A DNA stretch of 64,000 nt, taken from positions 45,001 through 109,000 of the forward strand of contig JACVTC010000169.1 of the NCBI GenBank assembly GCA_016946835.1, in the 5' to 3' direction. The notes under the pieces were generated by a model that had not been told where the DNA came from, did not search any database, and saw only the letters and a list, made by a program, of their open reading frames with translations. Positions 42,415-54,730 of the stretch are shown here, piece by piece; within the stretch, counting starts at the first letter, position 1; every line of letters starts with the position of its first letter. This DNA comes from Neocallimastix lanati (nom. inval.). Taxonomy: Eukaryota > Neocallimastigomycota > Neocallimastigomycetes > Neocallimastigales > Neocallimastigaceae. A program made the translations under genes and the position numbers.

Positions 42415-44119
42415 TGTAAGAAATTAGACATATTGTTATAAGTCTATATTTCTTAATCCTTAATGTTAAGATAATAGCTGAATTTCCATTTAATTCAATT
42501 TCAATTTCAATTTCAATAATTCAGTTATTTGAATTTCAATATTAATAATTAATAATATAATAATTATTATTAAAATATTTAGGAAATAGTCTAGGCCAAT
42601 TGTCAGAAGTAAGAAACTATTAAAATAGTATATTAATTGTTTATGTTATAAATTAAATATTTAACCAATAGTTTTATATAAATAAATATTAATATAATGA
42701 GTTAAAGTGTATAAATAATTGTATTATTATAATTGACAATTCACTTTCTTGAACATTTTTTCTTTTTAATAAAAAATATAATAAAACATATAATAAAGAC
42801 ATACTAATATATCTCTTTAATATTTCGTACGTCTTTTTGGATTTAAAAGATTAAGAGTCTCAACTCACCAGTTGAGTAAAATACAAAGCTAAGTATTAAA
42901 ATTTAATCATTATACAAATATTAATTAAATATATAAGGAAATTAAAAAAAATAAACATTATTACTAACATAATTTTTCGATTTTCATTAACATTTATTAA
43001 ATACCAAATATAAAAAAAAAAAAAAAAAAATAACACATTATAATTACTAAAAATTAAACACACATATAAAAAAAATTAAATTATAATACAAATAAAACAA
43101 AATAAAAGAAAAGGTACGTTTTAAAGCATTAATAAAATATTGAGTACCAATTTAAAAAATAAATTCATAAAATTGAAACAAAATAATATAAAAAAAAAAA
43201 AAAAGCACTTAAAAGGTATTTTGAAAATAAAAAAATAATTAAATGTTTTTAGTAATAGTCAACATAGGTTAAGATGAAAATGATGTATAATAGTCATCTA
43301 ACCAAATTATTAAAGTTGAAAATAACTGTAATGAAATTTGATAAATTAAGAGAATGAATGTTAAGTTGAAAAATCAACGCAATAATCAACTAACATTAAT
43401 TTAATAATAGTCAACTAAGAAATAAGTTGAAAATAATCGAATTAAAATTTGATAAAATTGAAAAATGAATATTACGTTGAAAACATAATACAAAAGTAAA
43501 CTAAATTAATTTGATAATGGTCAACTGAAATAAAAAGTTGAAAATATAATATATAAATAATAATATTCATTTTATAGTCAACTTTAATAAAATGTTGAAA
43601 ATAATGATCAAATAGGTGATAATATTTAATTTAATTTAATATATATCATTAAATCAATATAACAATAAAACCAATCTTTTAAGTACGTAATAAATTATAT
43701 TAAACTACTTCAACACTTCAATGAAATTAGATTCTACTTATAGAAACCAATCAAAAGTCAATATTAATTATCATTCAATTATAAAGTAATTTAACACTAA
43801 CAAATAAAATAAATTCAAGAAATTTTTTTAAATTAAAAATATATTAACATTAATAACAAAACATAATAACAATGTTCATCAGCTCATCAGATGACAAAAC
43901 AAAAATATTTATTCGTTACAAACAAAAACAGAAATAATTATATTTAATAAATATAACAATTTATAATATATTAAATTAAATTTATAATGTTTATATATAT
44001 AAAGAATGTTTACTTTAATTTTTTTAGAAAAATAATTAATAAAGTGAAAACAAATAAATTTAATTAACTACTTGAAACAAAATCCCTTATTTTATTAAAT
44101 TAAAATATTATTAAGCAAA
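42415..44119. other. LTR-like start and flank upstream of copia 1
   Basis: It begins with a C-group-like LTR start: TGTAAGAAAT with a hairpin closing at about 42457, TATTTCTTA. A full LTR is not recognisable. From 43255 to 43610 there are four or five diverged units that pair GTTGAAAA with TAGTCAAC. The 5' LTR of copia 1 should lie here but cannot be identified. No coding sequence. Confidence 0.35.
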
Positions 44120-45116
44120 ATGACTGGAAGAAGAGGAAGATCACAATTGATCAACGTTGAAGAATCGAACAACGCAAGAAGATTAGTTAACTTCAGCTAT
44201 ACAGAGAACTCCAACAGAGTGACCGAATTAACTACTGAAAACTACAGAGAATGGAAACGTAATATGATCAATCTCTTAAGTATTAATGATTTATTAACAT
44301 ACATAACTAAAGAAAAAATTAGAAAATTAAGAAAAAAGGGATATCAAGGAGAATATCGAAAAATATACCGAAGATCAGTTTGATGATTCCTTGGTGTATG
44401 ACTTGAACGTGGAAGAGAATGACATAAACAATGATATAATTGCTCAATGGATCATTATGAACAGTTTGAGTGAAATTACTCAAAAGTTGATTGAAGGAAT
44501 AGCAAACACCACCTACAAAATATGGAATTTTCTTAAATCCTCTTTTACTAAGAACCAACAAACAAGAAAAATGGAACTCAAGAAAAAACTAGATGAACTG
44601 AAATACGATGAAGAAAAGGATATTAATATATTCATGTCAGAATTACAAAATATAATTGATGATCTAGAAAAAATAGATGGTGACATGAATTGCAGTACTA
44701 AAGTCGGTATACTAAATAGGACCTTACCGGAAAACTTAAGATATATTAATGTTTTCCAATACATAAATAATTGGAAAGAATGTACATCCTATGTTAAGCG
44801 TGTAGTTTCAGAAATAATAATTTCAAATAATATTGAAACAAATAATATTAAAATTGATAACGCCAAAAAGATATTTTCAATTGAAAATGAAAATACTAAT
44901 TATAAAAACAAAAAACCAAAAATGAAGAAAAATGCCCAAAGAACAACAACCAGAAGAAATGGAAGATGTAACTATTGTCATAAAAAAGGACATTATTTTT
45001 ATGAATGCGAAAAAAGATTATCAGATAGAAAACTCAAGTTTAGAAAAAGAAAAAATATTAAAAACAATAATCAAAGAAGACAATTTCATGAAAAGAGAAA
45101 TTATGACAATAAATAA
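44120..45116 (+). pseudogene. gag: Copia 1 gag (frameshifted)
   Basis: The N-terminal part (44120-44383) has the copia Gag start with TTENYREWKRNM. A frame change at the A6/G3 run near 44331-44341 moves the rest to the frame of 44391-45116 (TEDQFDDSLVYDL, then a UBN2-like capsid region with WNFLKSSFT and KKKLDELKYDEEKDINIFMSEL). It ends with a canonical zinc knuckle CNYCHKKGHYFYEC and a basic tail. The homopolymer context suggests an indel or a sequencing slip. Confidence 0.85.
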
Positions 45117-46190
45117 TAACATAATGACTTGGCACAGGCGCTTAGTTCACTTTTATAACAAAGAAATTGAAAAATATTTAAAAGACCATGATATTAATGA
45201 ACCCGAATGCTTAGAATGTAAAGTCGCAAAAATGAAGAGAATTCCACATAATCAAGAGACTCCCAAAGCAGCAGAACTATTGGAAGTCATTCATTCTGAT
45301 ATTATAGGCCCCATAAATAAATCAATCACTGGCAAAAGATTCATTTTAACTATTATAGATGAATTCTCTAGAAAAAGCTGGATATTCCTTCTTAAGAGCA
45401 AAAGCGAAACAATTGACATTATTATTAACTTTTTCAAATTTTTGAATAATATTTTCAAGGAGAACAAAATTAAATATTTCAAATCAGATAACGGTCGAGA
45501 GTATAATAATACAAAAGTTCTAGTATTTTGTAAAAATAATGGTATCAGAAAAATATTTTCCCCACCATACAGTCCTGAAAATAATGGTTTGGCTGAAAGA
45601 TTTAACCAAACTATTATTTCATGCGCAAAAATCCTACTATTCTGGAGCAAATTATCTGAGAATTTTTGAGATTTCGCTATCTCTTATGCAAATTATTTAT
45701 ATAATAAAGTACCACATAGCGGTATCAATAATAAAATACCTGATGAAATTTTTTATAACAAAAAGGTTAATTTAAAATATATCAAAGTATTCGGTTGCAT
45801 AGCATACTACAAGAATTATTCTCAAGAAAAAGGAAAGTTTGAATCAAATGTTAATAAAGGAATATTTCTAGGATTCGATGAAGAATCTTATAGTTATCTT
45901 ATTATGGATTATAAAAATTATAAATTACATCGTGTCAGAGAAATTCAATGTATGGAAAATGAGCCAGCTAATATTTCGCTTTCTGAAAATGTAACAAATG
46001 AGTTATCTGACTGCGATTTTCTTAATTTCAATTTCATTAATAAAAAATTATCAACAAACAATGATAATTTAATAAGTACATTACTTAATAATGACGAAGA
46101 TTTTGATTGTCAATTAAATGATGTCAATAACTTATTTCAAAAATTAAATTTAGACAATAATTCTGATGAAGATGGAAGTTGAACATGAAT
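45117..46190 (+). pseudogene. Copia 1 integrase (interrupted)
   Basis: Starts at MTWHRRLVHF, the GAG-pre-integrase/HHCC region (CLECKVAKM). The core has D, D and E (HSDIIGPI, KSDNGREY, NNGLAER) with 35 residues between the last two. TGA at 45667-45669 replaces a Trp that copia 2 keeps at the same place (HFWEDAV). The same frame then continues (YANYLYNKVPHSG, KYIKVFGCIAYY, GIFLGFDEE) to about 46182. The protease normally lying before it is absent. Confidence 0.85.
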
Positions 46191-48149
46191 TTTTTAACGA
46201 AAATAAATATTACTTCAACTATAATAACTTTAAAACCACAAAGAATTATCAAAATATTAACAATAATTATAATTTACACAATAACTTAAATAATAATTTC
46301 TACAAAAATTACTATGACAATAATGATCACTATGTTTTAAAAAACAATAATTCCAAGTTCGATCAAAGTAAAAAAATTTTTATTAATAAAAATTTTTCAA
46401 AAAATGAGCAAAAAACGAAAAATAATAATCAAACTTTAATTAATAATAATTTGAATAAAAATAATTTTGAACAAAATCAAACCTTATTAAATAATAATTT
46501 GAATGAAAATATTCAAACAAAACATAAAAATAAATTTATTGACTATAATAAATTTTATATAAACAAATATCATAAAAATAATAAAAATTTTACAAAAAAT
46601 AATGATAATATTAATAATAAAAATTTAGTATCCATATCAACCAATATTCCTTTAACTTATAATGATGCAATTACTTGTAAAAATAAAGAATATTGGAAAA
46701 ATGCAATAAAGAATGAACTAAATAATTTATGACAACAAAATAATGACTTTTATTAAAAATATTCCAAAGGGACAAAACGTAATCTCTACAAAATGGGTAT
46801 TCACTACTAAGACAGATGAAAACAATAAAATAACAAAATTTAAGGCACGTTTGGTAGCTAGAGGATTCAGCCAAAAAGAAGGAATTGATTTTGATCTAAC
46901 TTATTCCCCTACTTTAAATCTGGATTGTATAAAATTAATTTTATTTTTATCTGCAAAATTTAATTGGAACGTACAACAATTAGACATTAAAGCCGCTTAT
47001 CTTAATGCTGACTTAGATAAAAATATTTATGTATCAATACCACCAGGAGACGTAAACTATAATAAAGGTTTTTGGTTATTAAATAAAGCATTATATGGCC
47101 TTAAACAATCTGGCCGTCAATGGAATATTAAAATTACAAATTTTCTTATTAATAATGAATATGTACAACTTAAATCAGAAAAATGTATATTCAAGAAGGT
47201 AAAAAATGGAGACTTAGTGTCAATCATAGGAATATATATAGATGATATGATCATTACGGGTTATGACAATGAAATTTTATCCATAATAAATAAAATTAAA
47301 AGAAAATTTAAAATTTCGAAATGTGAACCAATCAAATATATCCTAGGAATTAAAATTGAAAAATTTAAAAATAATATATCCCAAAAAGGATTTATTGAAA
47401 AATTATTAGAAAAATTTAATATTAAATATACAAAAAGAAATAATCGTCATGTACAGGAAAAAATTTAATATCTGAAAATAAAGATCCATTTGATAAAACT
47501 GTTTATAAGAGTGCCATAGGATCATTAATATTTTTGGCAAAATGCACTAGACCAGATATTACTTACGCTGTTCATAAAGCCGCCAGAAAATCAGAAAACC
47601 CATGCGTTTCTAATTGGAAAGCAGTAACAAATATTATGAAATATTTAAATAATACTATAAATTATAAATTATGTTATGACGGCATAGGAACTATTACAGG
47701 ATACTCTGATGCTGATTATGCAGGTGATTTAGTTGATAGAAAATCAACCTCTGGTTATATTATTATGCTTGGAAATTCACCTTTAACTTGGTCTTCTAAA
47801 AAGCAAGCTACTGTTGCAACTTCTACTGCCGAAGCCGAATATGTTAGTACAGCAGAATGTTTAAAAACAATTTTATGGTTAAAAAATGTCTTATGAATTA
47901 TTAAAATTTAATAAAACTATTACTATTTTCACGGATAATTTAGCAAGTAAAACAAGTATTGAAAACGGAGAATTAAACACAAAATTAAAACATATAGATA
48001 TTAAATATCATTTTAATAAAGATTATATAGAAAAGAAAATTATAAAATTAGAATATATTGATTCCCAAAATATGCTTGCTGATATATTTACCAAAGACAT
48101 AAATGGAAAGAAAATATTAGAATTTTCAAATAAAATTTTTATTTCATAA
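46191..48149 (+). pseudogene. Copia 1 reverse transcriptase and RNase H (frameshifted)
   Basis: It begins with an Asn-rich linker (to about 46620). RT follows: YWKNAIKNEL, a 2-nt loss near 46731, then STKWVFTTK, LVARGFSQKEGIDF, DIKAAYLNADL, ALYGLKQSGRQW and catalytic YIDD (YVDD in most copia). A frame change near 47455 leads to KCTRPDITYAV, SDADYAGDL, KSTSGYI, TSTAEAEY (RNase H). Another near 47890 leads to the end (NLASKTS, HIDIKYHF, ADIFTKDINGKK). Confidence 0.88.
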
Positions 48150-48180
48150 CTATAATAAAAATTATATTTGCGGGGGAGTA

Positions 48181-48909
48181 TTAAAATAATAAATGTCTAG
48201 ATTTACTTTAATATTAATAAATTAAATAATTATAAATATATTATAAAATAAATAAATGTAATATAACATTAATTAAATATTTAATCTAGAATCAAGCCAC
48301 AAATAATATAAATACATGTAAAATAACTTAGTTAAACACTTGTAATTACCATTTTATAGAATCTTATAAATAAATAAATAATTAAATAAATAATTTAATC
48401 TTTTTAATATTAAATATTTATATTATTATCTTACTATATATTATCAATATCAAACTTATATTAATACTATTACATATTCATATTAATAATTAATATTTTA
48501 ATAATTAATTATTTTATATAAATACATGTTTAAATCTTTTGATTAATCCTTTGTAGGATTATTGTAATTTAAATTATAGTAATAATTATATAAAATAATA
48601 ATGTAACGAAATATTATTAAGATTAAATAAAAATTATATTTTAAATAAAAACTTAATTATAAAATTTACTAATAACAATATGTTTTAAATAAGAGTAAAT
48701 TTAAATTATTAATTAATTACTATAATTTGGCATCTTGACCTAATCGTTAAGACCAAATTAACTCAAAACTTTAACACTTAATAATTATAAAATAATTATT
48801 AAGTTTACTTAATTTTATAAATAATTAATTATTAATAATGTAACAAATTTTATTAAATTATGTATTAAAATTTTACTAAATTTATTTTGTATTTATTTTG
48901 TATGTATTT
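48181..48909. other. Probable copia 1 3' LTR remnant and flank
   Basis: AT-rich, non-coding. It follows the copia 1 purine tract and should contain its 3' LTR, but without a second copy the right edge cannot be placed. Confidence 0.4.
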
Positions 48910-49561
48910 CTATATTCATTTCTGTATTTATTTCTGTATTTTTCTTAATTTTATTTTATTCGTATGTTAATTCGGTTAAATTGTTAAAGTATGAATTAAT
49001 TTAACCGTTTAATTTACGTAATTTAGAACATCGGTTATTAAGGTTTTTCCATAAAAATGGTTTTACTTAATAATACCATAACCAATAAATATAGATTATT
49101 GGTTGAAATCTTTCCAGGTTTTTCTACTAATCTTTTCCTGGAAAGTATTTTGTTAAGATTAGAAATTTCTTTATTTCTCCATTTTAAAGTATAAAAAGGA
49201 CTCTTGAATTTCCTTTCGAAAATCAAGAGTTATTATTATAAGAAATTGTAATAATAATAATAAATATTTATAATTTTTTAAATAAAATATTTAAATCTTA
49301 AATAAAAAATTTTATAATAAATTTTAACATAAAATTTATAATAAAAATATAAAATATTTTAATAGTAAAACATATTAATAAATTATCATAAAACATATTT
49401 TTTTATTTTTCCTTTCACACTTAGTGTTTCTAAGTTTATTATAGTTTCTTATAATAAACTCACTCTTAAGATAAGTATTTAAATTATTATTTTATTTTGT
49501 TCTAATTAATATTAATATTAATAGAGATAATAATTTCTATATTTTTGTTGAAATTATTACA
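48910..49561 (+). mobile_element. C-group LTR, 3' part (left edge unresolved)
   Basis: It carries all C-group landmarks with altered sequence: stem TTATTAAG/CTTAATAA, hairpin AACCAATAA/TTATTGGTT, hairpin CTTTCCAGG/CCTGGAAAG with loop CTAATCTT and downstream AAGATTAG, TATAAAAAGG, hairpin CTCTTGAATTTC/GAAAATCAAGAG and AAGAGTTATTAT. It ends TTATTACA at 49561. The left edge may be 48602 or 48839. Confidence 0.7.
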
Positions 49562-49566
49562 CAATG

Positions 49567-50544
49567 TGTAATAATTCTATTAAAAACTAACTCAAAATAG
49601 AATTATTAACTACAACTTAACGACTAATTCATTAAGTTGAGGAAAAATAAAATAAAAATAAAATAAAATTATACCTTTGTTGAGTTTATTATAAAATTAA
49701 TTATAATAATAACACAAAAGTAAAAGAAGTAATATTTAGATAAATTTGATTTAAAAAAATATGTTTCTTGAATAAAATATTTTATTAATATATTAAAGTT
49801 TAAAATATAAAATTGTTATTATTATAACTATATTTTTATAATAATAACTCTTGATTTCTTAAAGGGAAATCAAGAGCCTTATTTATATTTTTTTATGGAA
49901 CTAAGGTTAAATAAAGAGGGTTTTCTAATCTTAAAAAATATCTTATCTAGAAAAAGATTAGAAGAAAAAACTAGATAAGTTTTTTGATCGATATTCTATT
50001 CATATCGATCATCGTATATATTAAGTAAAACCAAATATATTATTTTATATTTGGATAAAACATTAATATATCGATTTTCTAAATTTTAATTTAGATCATC
50101 AAATAAAAGGAAAAATCAATAATAACCGGAATGATCTAAATTATTCTATTTTTCTAAATATTATTTTTAAAATCTAATCTAAACTTATTAAAATAAAACT
50201 ATCTTTAAACTAGAATACAGAATTATAAAAAATACAGAAACTTACTAATTGTTCTTTTAAATGTACAATGTAAAAAATAAATAAAACTAATGTTTACATT
50301 AACTTGATAATTAAATGAATGACTAAATAAAATTAATAATATTAATAAGTGTACATATAATAATTATTTAAATAAAATTTATAATATTATTTAAGTGTAT
50401 GAATAATTATAATTATAATAAATTTGATAATAATATCTCAATGTATGAATTAATTGTAATTTAAATAAATTTATATTATTATCAATAATTATAAAGACTA
50501 AGAAATATTAATTATTTATTAATAAATAATTATTATTTCTTACA
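49567..50544 (-). mobile_element. Solo LTR of the C group, minus orientation
   Basis: About 978 bp. The reverse strand matches the element C LTR closely: terminal TGTAAGAAAT hairpin, U3 hairpins and pseudoknot strands, TATA, CTCTTGATTTC hairpin. It lies between two forward C-group LTRs. Flanks caatg and ctgtg do not match well, so the boundary history is complex. Confidence 0.8.
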
Positions 50545-50549
50545 CTGTG

Positions 50550-51228
50550 TGTAAGAATATAGATTTATTTCTTATAAAATAATCTATCTTCTTATTTAAT
50601 TAATTTATATTTCATTTATATTTCAATATTTATTAACATGTAAAAAATATATTAATTTATCCAAATTAATATATTGAAAAATAATGTAAACAAATTTGTT
50701 GTAATTTATTAATTACTTAAAAATATTATTTATATTTTATTATTTCAATTAGTTGATAATTTATAAGATTTTAGTAATCGGTTAATTAATTTTTTCCCCA
50801 ATATTATTATAATTGGGTTTTTATTAATTAATACGATGATTAATATATTAGAATATTAATCGAAGTTATTCAGGTTTTTCTACTAATCTTTTCCTGAATA
50901 TCAATTTGTTAAGATTAGATACCTTTATTTGATTTGTTAACTTTATCTTATCTATTTTATTTATTTAATAATTACATCTATTTAATAATTTCATCTATTA
51001 AAATAATTATAAATAAAAAAGTATAAAAGAACACAAATTTCTTTGATTAAAGAAATTAGAGTTATTATTATATAATGCTATATAATAAATTAAAAGAAAT
51101 AAAGCCTTTTTGTTTATATCTATATTTAGTGTTTATAATAAACTCTATATAAAGTTAAGTATAAATTTTTATATTTAAAAATATTAATAATCTTGTTATA
51201 GTTAGTATATTATAAATGGATTATTACA
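50550..51228 (+). mobile_element. Solo LTR C2 (diverged C group)
   Basis: 679 bp, TGTAAGAATA to GATTATTACA, with perfect 5-bp duplication ctgtg (50545-50549 and 51229-51233). It retains the U3 hairpins with different stems (GATTAATAT/ATATTAATC, TATTCAGG/CCTGAATA), TATAAAAGAA and TAGAGTTATTATTA. Confidence 0.88.
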
Positions 51229-51231
51229 CTG

Positions 51232-51332
51232 TGATACGGGGTGTCACTAAATACCTTGTATTTCCTATTAAATACTCTTAATAATAATAAAATAAAAACT
51301 ATTATTAAATTTTATTATTAAATATTCTTTTA
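51232..51332 (+). mobile_element. D''' fragment (D-family start)
   Basis: The first about 100 bp of a D element (TGATACGGGGTGTCACTAAA...), cut off by block J. Its first TG overlaps the right duplication of C2. Confidence 0.75.
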
Positions 51333-51336
51333 GCTG

Positions 51337-51730
51337 TGGTACGAGACCAACTGAAATTTATAAAATTAACATAGCCTTATCGTAGAAAATAAATATTAAT
51401 AATCATAAATGTAGTACAAAGTTGTACAAAATTTTAATGTATAAAATTTTTAATATATATAGAAATTAGAAATAATTTAATTAAAAGAGAGAGGTTAAAT
51501 AATTAAACAAAAAATAAAAATAATTTCGAAATTTAGTGAGATCCCAATTTCCTTAAATTGAGATCAAGAGAAATTGAGATTTATAATTTTATAATTAATA
51601 AAAAGTAAATTAAATAAAATAATAAATAAGAAAGAAATTAAATATTTTAGTAATAATAAATTGTTAAGTGTTATTTGGAATATTAGTATATTTACCTTTA
51701 ACAAAATAAAAATTCGATGTAATAGACAAC
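51337..51730. mobile_element. J, solo LTR-like element
   Basis: 394 bp starting TGGTACGAGACC and ending AGACAAC, flanked by a perfect 4-bp duplication gctg (51333-51336 and 51731-51734). Non-coding. No relative in the window. Confidence 0.5.
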
Positions 51731-51734
51731 GCTG

Positions 51735-51993
51735 TGTAAAGAATTAATTAAAAATATTTAATTATATTAATAATTAATTCTTTCTTGTCACGAATACTAG
51801 TGGATTCAAGGTTAAAATTCACTATTAGATCAATTGAAATTTAATTTAGTTATTTACAAAAATTATTTTAATTCGATTTTAATTATAAAAATAAATATTA
51901 GAAACATTAAATAATCAGAAACCAAAGGGTTTGGACTTATTTATTAAAGATAATTTAATTTATTTTAACCCTTAAGTATTTAATAAAAATAAC
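51735..51993. other. LTR-like start upstream of copia 2
   Basis: TGTAAAGAATTAATTA... folds back on AATTAATTCTTTC, resembling the terminal hairpin of C-group LTRs. The sequence then runs into the leader of copia 2. The 5' LTR of copia 2 is not identifiable. Confidence 0.35.
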
Positions 51994-52951
51994 ATGAAGA
52001 AAAACAACGATAACTCAATAAATAATGGAAATATTATATTGACATTCCCTAAAATTATATTCATTAGAAAGCTACGGTCGAGAACTACAACATATGCTAA
52101 AATCAACCTTATTGAACAACTAGATAACGAGATATTGGACTTTAAAGATATTCTAAATATAAAAATTAATTTAATTATTTAATTATGTTAAATAATTAAA
52201 TAATTATTTAATTATGTTGATAGGCCTTCGCTTAAAATCAGCCTATCACATGTATAAATATCTGGAAAAAGAATACAATATTATAAATAACAAGGTTCCA
52301 GATCTATATGACCGCTTAAAAAATTTAAGAGCCAAAACGGACAAAGAAGTCATAAAATTTATAACAGAATTCGAACATCTTTGTAATCTACTCCAAGAAT
52401 TAGGGAAAAAAATATACGAAGATGAAAAATTCAAATTACTCCTGAAGGGACTCCAAGGAGAATATAAAAACTACGTTAAATTTAATTATAAAGACAATCT
52501 TCAAGAGACTGCTAATGAAATCAGAACCATAGCCAAAAGAACCTTAAATGAAGAAGACCCAAAACCAGTGGAAGAAATCTCATTTATAAAAAATACGAGT
52601 CATAATCATTCCCAAAATAGTTCTAGAAATAAAAACTATCACAATAATTATAATAGTAATTATAATAATTACAACAATAATAACCGGAGAAGAAGAAACC
52701 AGAAAAACAATAAAAATAACAGAAACAAAACCAAAAGAAATAACGAAAGGTACTGTTCAATCTGTGACAAACATGACCATTTTACTAGAAATTGCTACTT
52801 TAACGCAAGGAACCCTAATAATAAAATTAAAGAAATAGCAAGAAAGTTCAGCAACATTAATCTAGCCAAAGATACAATCAACAACCTTGAAATCATTGAT
52901 GCACTCAGTGATTATGAAGAATCTCAAGAAACCCATAAGAAGAATATCTGA
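51994..52951 (+). pseudogene. gag: Copia 2 gag (interrupted)
   Basis: The N-terminal fragment (51994-52182) is separated from the main part (52214-52951) by a small AT-rich duplication (TTTAATTATTTAATTATG) with stops. The main part has a UBN2-type capsid (YHMYKYLEKEYN, YDRLKNLRAKTDKEVIKFI), an Asn/Arg-rich stretch and the zinc knuckle CSICDKHDHFTRNC. The TGA at 52949 is followed in the same frame by more coding sequence. Confidence 0.8.
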
Positions 52952-53325
52952 CTAGATGGAGAAAATCCATATGACATGTCTCCTGAACTACCAATGAACA
53001 ACCCCTATAAACCAAATGATTTAATAATCAATTATTTAGGGGACTATAACAAACCTAAAACAAATCCAATCAACTATAATATTTCAAATGAATCAATTTA
53101 TGATGAACATAAATCAAATATATCAAATAATTTTATGAAATCACGTGATATAATAATCAATAATGTAGAAAATAATAATAATCTAGAATTAAACCTTATT
53201 GGTAACAACAAATTAGTAAAACCTCATAGTCCACTCCCACCTATGATTCCAAACATAATTACAAATGACCTAAATAGAAAAACTATATATGAATTCATTA
53301 ACAATCATAAATGCCATCCATAGAT
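52952..53325 (+). pseudogene. Copia 2 gag-protease junction
   Basis: The same frame as gag continues after a single TGA through an Asn-rich linker to 53323. A frame change there leads to IDSRASSNIT in the next segment, the protease active-site region. The usual DSGA/DTGA Gly is replaced by Arg, which should inactivate the enzyme. Confidence 0.7.
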
Positions 53326-54730
53326 TCTAGAGCATCTTCAAATATCACGGAATCACTTAAAAATCTATGTAATGTTAGAGATTATCATACTAATATGATA
53401 CTACCAACAAAGGAAAAAGAAATAGTACAAGTTTCAAAAATTGGAGATCTTACGGGATACATCAATAATATTTACTTCATAATAAAAAATGTATTATATT
53501 CAGAAGATATTAATGAAAATAAAACATTAATATCATTTAACTATCTTAAAAGACAATACATAGCTGATGTTATCATTATTGATAACAATGCATACTTTAG
53601 ATTAGCAAAATTAAATGGTCAACTTTTATGTATAGAAAAAGAAAACTCAATTAAAATTTGTAATATTTATGTTAATAGTAAGCAAGGAAATCATAAAACA
53701 ATATATATTTTACAAAGTAACAATTTAGACCAATACTCCTTAAGTATATGGCAAAAAAGACTATGCCATTTCTATAATAATAATCTTATTAAATTCTTAA
53801 ATGGCCATACTATTAACAAAACTCTCTATATTGGCTGTAAAATATCAAAGCTGAAGAAAGAACCTTTCAGAAAAACCTTAAATGCAAGAAGCACAAGGCC
53901 GTTGGAATTAATTCATTAGGACATTATTGGACCTCTTAAAGAATCAAGGAATAATTTCAAATACATTTTAACTTTCCTTGATGACCTCACAAGTAAAAGT
54001 TGGATATATCTACTGAAAAGAAAATCGGAAGTTCCAGAAATTTTTGAAAATTTCATACGTATGGTAACAAACGAATCAAATTTAACAATAACCAAAATAC
54101 AAAGTGACAATGGAAAAGAATATACTCAAAGAAATTCATAGATATCTGTAACAAAGCGGGTATACAAAGAAATCTTATCGTTCCAAGAAACCCACAAAGC
54201 AACGGAAGAGCTGAAAGATTAAATGGAACAATAATAAATGCTACAAAAGCATTATTAAATCAAGCAAAGTTAAGCTACCATTTCTGGGAAGATGCTGTAA
54301 GAACCACAAAATATACAACATGACTCCAAGAACTGCAATAAAATTCAAAATTCCTGATGAATTATACTACCATAAAGAAGAGAACATTGACAATCTTCGT
54401 GTTTTCGGATGCAAAGCATACTACTATATAGATGCTTCTCTTAAAAATTCAAAATTTGATAATAACACATTACCTGGAATTTTCCTAGGATATGATGAAC
54501 ATTTTCCAATATATTTTATTTTTGGAACTAATGATTACAAAACTCATATTGTTCGTGATGCCGTATTTGAAGAAGATATCCCTGGAAACTTTAATTTTGA
54601 TAACAAAACAAACTATAAAGAAAATTACACACCTGAAGAACTTAAGACAAAAGAAGATGAAGACGAAGATTTAGAAAATGAATTAAATGAAAATAATTCA
54701 AATGTTCATCACCAAAGCAACAACAATTAA
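53311..54730 (+). pseudogene. Copia 2 protease remnant and integrase (interrupted)
   Basis: Protease (IDSRAS) is followed by WQKRLCHFYN (pre-integrase). TAG at 53917 stands where copia 1 has Ser (IHSDIIGP). The core continues with DIIGPL and IQSDNGKEY, then after a frame change near 54130 FIDICNKAGIQ and PQSNGRAERLN. Another frame change near 54315 precedes IPDELYYHKEE, DNLRVFGCKAYY and GIFLGYDE. All catalytic acids can be found but are split over frames. Confidence 0.83.

Larger units (their letters stand above)
44120..48180 (+). mobile_element. Ty1/copia element 1 (decayed)
   Basis: Copia gene order gag, integrase, RT, RNase H on the plus strand, with at least five frame changes and one nonsense codon. 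The protease between the zinc knuckle and the integrase is missing. It ends with the purine tract GCGGGGGAG (48170-48178), followed by TATTAAAATA, the likely LTR start with TG mutated to TA. The 5' LTR was not found. Confidence 0.85.

Noticed and set aside
45640-45690. TGA read as Trp (altered genetic code)
   Set aside because: Only this TGA aligns with a Trp; others align with other residues or frame changes, and intact elements use TGG normally.
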